Shown piece after piece: positions 8,437-13,699 of a DNA stretch of 15,230 nucleotides. Where the stretch lies: contig JAEXTA010000003.1 of the NCBI GenBank assembly GCA_023453665.1, forward strand, positions 1 to 15,230, written 5' to 3'. The DNA comes from Bacteroidota bacterium (GTDB taxonomy: Bacteria; Bacteroidota; Ignavibacteria; Ignavibacteriales; Ignavibacteriaceae). The notes below the pieces were generated by a model that saw nothing but the letters and a program-made list of their open reading frames with translations, searched no databases and was not told the origin of the DNA. The translations under genes and the position numbers were made by a program. The number at the start of each line of letters is the position of its first letter. Within the stretch, counting starts at the first letter, position 1.

Positions 8437-8460
8437 CCAAATTTATTGAATAAAGTTTGG
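8437..8460 (-). promoter_or_regulatory. 5'-UTR hairpin overlapping the Shine-Dalgarno
   Basis: On the minus strand the arms CCAAA-c-TTTAT and ATAAA-TTTGG pair with a single bulged C and a 3-nt loop (10 bp). The last two G's are the first two bases of the GGAGG ribosome binding site at 8438-8434, so folding would partly mask it. Confidence 0.5.
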
Positions 8461-8478
8461 ACTTGAGTTAACTCAAGT
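8461..8478. promoter_or_regulatory. 18-bp perfect palindrome in the leader of the outer-membrane protein gene
   Basis: ACTTGAGTTAACTCAAGT is its own reverse complement over all 18 bases. It lies directly beside the SD-overlapping hairpin and about 10 bases downstream of the predicted -7 element, so it would be at the very 5' end of the transcript. It could be an operator for a dimeric regulator or an mRNA-stabilising 5' stem. Confidence 0.6.
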
Positions 8479-8488
8479 TTAACGAGAG

Positions 8489-8520
8489 CAAACGTATGAC
8501 ATTAGAATTTAAAAGTCAAA
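8489..8520 (-). promoter_or_regulatory. Promoter of the 7185-8429 outer-membrane protein gene, TTGACT-N17-TACGTTTG
   Basis: TTGACT (8519-8514) and TACGTTTG (8496-8489) are separated by 17 bp on the minus strand. The same bases also give the Bacteroidetes form TTTG-N20-TAnnTTTG. The arrangement is the same as at the tRNA-Asn promoter. Transcription would start near 8483, about 54 bases before the ATG. Confidence 0.75.
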
Positions 8521-8663
8521 CAAAATTTTATGGTTAAATGTAACTATAATTTAAGTTATGGCTTTTCTTGAAGGTTTTACACGATTTTCTTTCGCTTTAG
8601 TCATATTTATAAATGAGTTAAAGCAAAAAAATATTGATAAGAGGTAATAATAATTTGAGGAGA

Positions 8664-10274
8664 TCAGAACCGTGTAGTTAAATCCAACAATACTCTTGAC
8701 TGAGAATGAGTTTTTTCAAATGTGCCTTCATATCCAAAGTTTAAAAATGTTTTGCCGAATAAGAGAAGAGAAAAATCTATACTCAAATTATCTTGTTCTG
8801 TTTTATTACTGTTAGTGATATAAGTGTATTGAGTTTTTCTATAACCCAGTGAAATGTCTCCGTCAATTTCCGAAATAAAACGTGTAAGCCTTATCCCGTA
8901 AATTGATCCATCTACATAACTGCTGGAAATATTATTGTAGCTGATAGTTGATGATAGATTTATAAACGGAATTCTGCTGTAAGTAACAAATCCGTTAAAA
9001 TTTTTTGATGGTCTCAGATCATTTTTAGAATCCCTGTAACCGCCACTCATACCAAGATAAAGATATTCAACCGGATTTAAATTGACTCTTAGTGTCGCAC
9101 CCTGCCTCGTTTCATTTTCAAATACACTGTCAATAAAATTCTTAAATGTTTCATAGTAGATAACACTTTTTCTTGCGTCGTACGAACCTGTGATTGAAAA
9201 TATTCTTGCTGGTGAGTATCGTATCATTCCGTATAAACTGGTAAGACTTAGCTCGTTTGTTTCTTTACCCGAAATTTTTTTATATAAATCGATTTCAGAT
9301 GAAAGGAAAAAATTCACATTTGAAACAACAGAATTGTTGTGCTGATAGTAAACGAAACGTCTGTCCGTTTTAAAATCATTTGTCTGCTGAATAACACCGA
9401 TAGTGTTTTCCATTAATCTTGTGTTGATGGTGTCTGTTCTGCCAAAATATGCGCCGAACTGGAATAGTTTACTGTTCCACCCCATATCAGAAAAATTTGG
9501 TCTTGAACCTGCTATCACACCAACATAATTTTCGTTAAAATATTTTTCCAGTTGAAGTCCATCAATTGAACTTATATTTGTTATTTTTCTGTTAAGATGT
9601 CTTCCTGCCCATAACGTCATTGTTTCATCAAATTTATAATTTACCGATAGATCATAAACACGAAGACTTCGGCCTATATTTGATGTGACAGAATTCCACT
9701 GATCAGAACGGTACGCAAAACTCGTATATGTACTTATTGAAAAATTACTTCCACTAATACCGTTTGCATTGAGTGAAACTGTATATCGCCATCTTTGATA
9801 ATCACCGCGCCTATCGAAATTAGAAAGATTAGTATATGATTGTGCAGAGATTCTTCCGCTGAAATCAGGATTATATTTTACCGGTTTAGTTAGTGTTCTG
9901 ACCGGGTTAACAACAGTAGTATCAAAGCTGATAACATTCAGATTTGTTGAATCAACGCTTACAGCATTTTGTTCAATCTCAAATTTTGCTTTTGCAAAAA
10001 GTAGATCACCAACTTTTAATTTTTTACCATTAATTAATTCACCGGCACAGGATGTTGAGGAAATAAATTTCACAGATACAACCGGATTTAAACGACCATT
10101 TAGTTTTTCAAAAAGCGAGTCCCCTGCTGCTATTCCTGAAGTATTATCGAATTTAACATAAACGTTTTGCGATGATATATAAGTTATTGTGCCGCTTTTT
10201 TCAACAACAGTAATTTCCTGTGCAAATAAAGTATAAGTACTCAGACAAAAGAAAATAATCAGTGCTGTTCTCAT
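8664..10274 (-). CDS. Outer-membrane beta-barrel, candidate porin of a porin-cytochrome conduit
   Basis: The 536-residue product has a signal peptide (MRTALIIFFCLSTYTLFA, cleavage near 18-19). Residues 20-100 form a small beta-rich periplasmic domain with two 'GD' turns ('AAGDSLFEK' 50-58, 'KVGDLLFAK' 87-95), of the SH3-like type seen in Bacteroidota envelope proteins. A Thr/Val/Asn-rich linker spans about 100-137. From about 138 to 536 there are regularly alternating strands with Tyr/Phe/Arg/Ser, ending in 'LLDLTTRF' with a terminal Phe, as in outer-membrane barrels; about 400 residues would allow roughly 18-22 strands. The start ATG overlaps the stop of the 46-haem cytochrome gene (ATGA, 10274-10271), so translation is probably coupled. 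By context it may be the sheath that carries a multihaem cytochrome through the outer membrane, as MtrB or OmbB do. The only cysteines are C10, in the signal peptide, and C76, so the N-terminal CxxC of MtrB is absent and homology to MtrB is not claimed. No terminator was found after it. Confidence 0.85.
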   Translation of the reverse strand: MRTALIIFFCLSTYTLFAQEITVVEKSGTITYISSQNVYVKFDNTSGIAAGDSLFEKLNGRLNPVVSVKFISSTSCAGELINGKKLKVGDLLFAKAKFEIEQNAVSVDSTNLNVISFDTTVVNPVRTLTKPVKYNPDFSGRISAQSYTNLSNFDRRGDYQRWRYTVSLNANGISGSNFSISTYTSFAYRSDQWNSVTSNIGRSLRVYDLSVNYKFDETMTLWAGRHLNRKITNISSIDGLQLEKYFNENYVGVIAGSRPNFSDMGWNSKLFQFGAYFGRTDTINTRLMENTIGVIQQTNDFKTDRRFVYYQHNNSVVSNVNFFLSSEIDLYKKISGKETNELSLTSLYGMIRYSPARIFSITGSYDARKSVIYYETFKNFIDSVFENETRQGATLRVNLNPVEYLYLGMSGGYRDSKNDLRPSKNFNGFVTYSRIPFINLSSTISYNNISSSYVDGSIYGIRLTRFISEIDGDISLGYRKTQYTYITNSNKTEQDNLSIDFSLLLFGKTFLNFGYEGTFEKTHSQSRVLLDLTTRF

Positions 10275-13200
10275 TTGGAATCAAACCTTCTTTTCATTCC
10301 CGGATTGTTGTCATCCCAGTCCGATGTTGAATGACAATCCCAGCAATTTGTAGGATCACCTATTTCATGTTCATCAAGAAAATCTTCCATATGACAGCTT
10401 AAACACTGCGGCTGATAATTAGGCTGTGAATGGCACTGACCGCAAGACACATTGTTATGATCATTTGATATCGGATAGAAATTATGATTAAACGTTGCCT
10501 GGTTCCAGTTGTTTTGATTGTGACAGGTCAGGCATTGCTGCGAGAAATTCAATAACTGATGTGGCGGATCAGTCGTTGCCAGAAATTCCGGTTGATGACA
10601 GCCATAACAAGTGTTCGGCGTATTATTATAATTTCCATTGTGACAGGTAACACAATTATTACTGATCGATGCATGCGCACCAACCAGTTGATAATAATTA
10701 TTATGAACTGCAAATGTTGCAGGCTGCCAGTCTGGATTCGTTGTATGGCAGGTCTGGCAATCTGTAGATAATGACAAAGCAGTATGACTCGGATTGGTTG
10801 ACTGCGTATAATCAGTGTTATGACAATCATTACAAATAGTCGAAGTTCCCGTGTATCCGGTTTCATGACAATCAATACAATTTGCAGATGTATGTGCACC
10901 AGTCAATGGGAAATTAGTCTGCTGATGATTAAAGTTCGTCTGATTCCACGCCACCGAATTATGACACATTTCACAAGTAGTTGGATAATTCTGACTAACA
11001 TGATTTGGAGCAGTATTATAATTATCCTGATGACATGATATACATGCCGGATTTAATCCGGTTGTTGTACCTTCATGACATCCCGAACAAGGCTGCTGCA
11101 AATGTGTGCCGGTTAATTCAAATCCTGTCAATGCATGATTAAAAGTAGAAGGTATCCATGCTGTTGTTGTATGACATTGTTCACATAAATTTGAAAGACC
11201 GGCTGCCTGATGATCCTGATTAAACTGAGCCTGGTGACATCCGAAACACTGGTTTGGAGTTGAAGTATAATTTCCGTTATGACAACCTGAACAATTGTTT
11301 GCTATCTCTGCATGTCTTCCGGTCAATTCAAAAAACTGATTATGCTGGGCAAATGCTGCCGGCTGCCAATCAGGATTTGAAGTGTGACAAGACGCACAAT
11401 CCGTTGAGATACCAAGCTGCTGATGATTTGGATTAACCGATGAATTATAATTTGATTGATGACAATCCACACATATTGTTGTTGTTCCGGCGTAACCTGA
11501 CTGATGACACTGCTCACAACTTGCAGATGTGTGTGCACCTGTTAAAGGGAAGTTTGATATTGAATGATTGAAAGCTCCCGCTGCTCTACCATCAGGATGA
11601 CAGGCATAACATTGGGCACTCGCGTAAACGTAACCGCTTATTCCCTGATGTTCATCATCCATATCGTTCCTGTTATGTTCATGACAATCAATACAACTGA
11701 ATACTGAATAGTTAGAAGGAACCGTATGACAATCCGAACAGGCATTCCATTCATTCCTGTGCTCACCCGAATAAATTGGAAAATACTGTGCATCATGATC
11801 AAATGTTGCAGGCTGCCATGCATTTTGTGAATGACATGTTTCGCATTGTGTTGAAAATCCCGAAGAAGCATGCGGCGGATTGGTTGTATTGTTATAATCT
11901 GTTGTGTGGCACTCATAACATGTATTCGGGGTTGTAACATAGTTACCATTATGACAAGAACCACATTGAGAAGAAATTGTACTGTGAGCACCAATCAATT
12001 CATAATAATTATTGTGAACAGGAAACGCTGCAGGCTGCCAGTCGGCATTTGTTGTGTGACAGCTCGCACAATCGGTCGAAATACTAAGTGCTGAATGATT
12101 GGGATTTGTTGCTGAATTATAATGAGTCTGATGACAATCAACACAAACAGTTGAAGTACCTGCATAGCCGCTTGTATGACATTGAGAACAATTCACACTT
12201 AAATGTGAACCGGTTAAAGGAAAATTGGAAAGCTGGTGATTAAAAGCATTCACCTTACTTCCATCAGGATGACAGCTAAGACAGGCTTCACTTTGATATA
12301 GATATCCCGCAACCCCCTGGTGTTCATCATCCATATCATTCTGATTATGTTCATGACAGGTAATACATGAAAAAACACTCAGGTTATTCGGATTAGTGTG
12401 ACAGTCCGAGCAATTATCCCACTCCCCTCTGTGTTCACCTGAATAAATCGGGAAGTATTGTGCATCATGTTCAAAAGTAGATGGTTCCCATGCAATCGTA
12501 TTATGGCAGGTATTACATGTCGTAGGGAAATTTGCTGCAATATGATTCGGATCACTGGCTGCAGTATAATCTGTTTGATGACAACTGTAACATTCTTTTG
12601 GAGTATTAGTATAACCAGTCGAATGACAACTGCTGCAGGTCGCAGTTATGTGCGCACCTGTCAACGGAAATCCAGTTGTGTTATGATCAAATGATGATGG
12701 AATCCACGCAGTAGTATTGTGACAGGTAATACAAGTCATCGGGAAATTTGATGTAACATGATTAGGATTCAGAGTTGCTGTAAAATCAGACTGGTGACAG
12801 CTATAACAATCTGTTGGTGTATTTGTATAGCCGCTGCTGTGACAACTGTTACAATTTACAGTTACATGCGAACCGGTTAACGGGAACAAAGTAATATTGT
12901 GGTCAAACGATGCCGGAGACCAGCCTGCAATTGTATGACAATCATTACAAGTTGTAGAAAAATTAGCTGCGGTATGATTCGGATCCTGAACACCTTCATA
13001 ATCACTGCGATGACATGAATAACACGATTGTGTTAATCCCTGAAAATTATTACCGATGGTATGACACGAAAAACAATTTGCAATTGCATGACCCTGAACC
13101 AGCGGAAAGAAGTTATGGTCAACAGTCGTTCCACCCCAACCTGATGATGTAACACTGTGACATTCTTCACAATTAAAAGAGAAGCCTGCAGCAATATGAT

Positions 13201-13699
13201 TCGGCGCTGCCGAACTGTTATAATCATCAGCATGACAATCATAACAATCAACGCCGATGGGTTGAAAATTTAAAGAATGAAATTCTGAGTGACATGAATT
13301 GCAATCAGCGATTTGATGAACACCAACTAAAGGAAACCGACTTGTCTGATGAATCAGGTTAATATCTTTGACAATCCACGACTGTGGTGTATGACACTTA
13401 GCGCATTCAAAACCGGTCGATCCCTGGTGAATATCTTTATGGCATGAGAAACAATCTGATTTCGCTTCATCAAAAATCAGCGTTGAGTGACAGGTTCGGC
13501 AGTCAACCGATCTATGCTGACCAACTAAATCAAAACCTGTAGAGCTATGATCAAAAGAAATTTTTTCAGGAACAATTTTCCATGATGTTGATTCATGACA
13601 ACTTGCGCAATCAATCTCTAATGCATCACCATGCGGCGATTGTGCAATTGTTACTTTTACTCCAAGCAACAGAATTATCAGGAATGACAGGAGGCGCAT
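10271..13699 (-). CDS. Giant secreted c-type cytochrome with 46 CxxCH haem motifs
   Basis: The 1142-residue protein has a type I signal peptide (MRLLSFLIILLLGVKVTIA, cleavage before or after Q20; no lipobox Cys) and 46 CxxCH motifs from residue 31 to 1123; no CxxCK or longer-spaced variants were seen. The motifs form 15 triheme modules of about 72 residues plus one last haem at 1119. The typical module is CxxCH-x3-W-x-P-x2-FDHN-x3-FPLTGAH-x4-CxxCH-x2-GY-x2-TP-x2-CxxCH-x2-DY, ending in NPNH, and the second and third haems are nearly always 15 residues apart. About 50 non-motif His residues are present, enough for bis-His ligation of nearly every haem. Two modules carry 'CHEHN.NDMDDEHQG..GY.Y....C..CHPDG', a pattern I recall from other large multihaem cytochromes. 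No catalytic domain, transmembrane anchor or type IX sorting domain is visible. The ATG lies inside the last haem codons of the upstream cytochrome gene (22-base overlap), with GGAAG nearby. It is likely a long electron conductor at or beyond the outer membrane; that role is inferred. Confidence 0.93.
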   Translation of the reverse strand: MRLLSFLIILLLGVKVTIAQSPHGDALEIDCASCHESTSWKIVPEKISFDHSSTGFDLVGQHRSVDCRTCHSTLIFDEAKSDCFSCHKDIHQGSTGFECAKCHTPQSWIVKDINLIHQTSRFPLVGVHQIADCNSCHSEFHSLNFQPIGVDCYDCHADDYNSSAAPNHIAAGFSFNCEECHSVTSSGWGGTTVDHNFFPLVQGHAIANCFSCHTIGNNFQGLTQSCYSCHRSDYEGVQDPNHTAANFSTTCNDCHTIAGWSPASFDHNITLFPLTGSHVTVNCNSCHSSGYTNTPTDCYSCHQSDFTATLNPNHVTSNFPMTCITCHNTTAWIPSSFDHNTTGFPLTGAHITATCSSCHSTGYTNTPKECYSCHQTDYTAASDPNHIAANFPTTCNTCHNTIAWEPSTFEHDAQYFPIYSGEHRGEWDNCSDCHTNPNNLSVFSCITCHEHNQNDMDDEHQGVAGYLYQSEACLSCHPDGSKVNAFNHQLSNFPLTGSHLSVNCSQCHTSGYAGTSTVCVDCHQTHYNSATNPNHSALSISTDCASCHTTNADWQPAAFPVHNNYYELIGAHSTISSQCGSCHNGNYVTTPNTCYECHTTDYNNTTNPPHASSGFSTQCETCHSQNAWQPATFDHDAQYFPIYSGEHRNEWNACSDCHTVPSNYSVFSCIDCHEHNRNDMDDEHQGISGYVYASAQCYACHPDGRAAGAFNHSISNFPLTGAHTSASCEQCHQSGYAGTTTICVDCHQSNYNSSVNPNHQQLGISTDCASCHTSNPDWQPAAFAQHNQFFELTGRHAEIANNCSGCHNGNYTSTPNQCFGCHQAQFNQDHQAAGLSNLCEQCHTTTAWIPSTFNHALTGFELTGTHLQQPCSGCHEGTTTGLNPACISCHQDNYNTAPNHVSQNYPTTCEMCHNSVAWNQTNFNHQQTNFPLTGAHTSANCIDCHETGYTGTSTICNDCHNTDYTQSTNPSHTALSLSTDCQTCHTTNPDWQPATFAVHNNYYQLVGAHASISNNCVTCHNGNYNNTPNTCYGCHQPEFLATTDPPHQLLNFSQQCLTCHNQNNWNQATFNHNFYPISNDHNNVSCGQCHSQPNYQPQCLSCHMEDFLDEHEIGDPTNCWDCHSTSDWDDNNPGMKRRFDSK
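10592..10906 (-). repeat. Third, partial copy of the cytochrome super-repeat (haems 38-42)
   Basis: Residues about 932-1036 of the 46-haem protein repeat the layout of haems 20-24 and 29-33. Signatures are 'GYTGTSTICNDCH', 'LSTDCQTCHTTNPDWQPATF' and 'CHNGNYNNTPNTCYGCH'. Motif positions are shifted by a constant 213 residues relative to haems 29-33. Confidence 0.85.
11222..12517 (-). repeat. Tandem duplication of a nine-haem block (672-bp period)
   Basis: Within the 46-haem gene, residues 395-618 (haems 16-24; 11846-12517) and 619-about 826 (haems 25-33; 11222-11845) align with an exact 224-residue period and no indel. All nine haem pairs are 224 residues apart. Shared signatures include 'FDHDAQYFPIYSGEHR' (FEH in copy one), 'NDMDDEHQG', 'GYAGT', 'ISTDCASCHT' and 'DWQPAAF'. 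The DNA copies differ at many bases, so the duplication is not recent. Confidence 0.9.

Noticed and set aside
8594..8624. Imperfect inverted repeat GCTTTA ... TAAAGC after the barrel gene as an operon terminator
   Set aside because: On the minus strand the T-run precedes the stem instead of following it, and the stem is interrupted and AT-rich.
8664..10274. Direct assignment of the barrel as MtrB/PioB
   Set aside because: The N-terminal CxxC typical of MtrB is missing and no family motif was recognised; only the context and barrel character support a conduit role.
10271..10450. Type IX secretion sorting domain at the C-terminus of the 46-haem protein
   Set aside because: The tail after the last haem is only about 19 residues and lacks the Ig-like fold and motifs of such domains; the export route past the outer membrane remains open.
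10271..12517. Tandem DNA repeats as a CRISPR array or mobile repeat
   Set aside because: The repeats keep the reading frame, encode CxxCH modules and diverge at many bases; they are protein modules.
10549..13251. Many open frames on both strands inside the 46-haem gene (for example 10549-10899, 11638-11994 and 11870-12094)
   Set aside because: They are shadows of the repeated cytochrome codons: low complexity, Ile/Met/Arg-biased, repeated with the module period and without ribosome binding sites.
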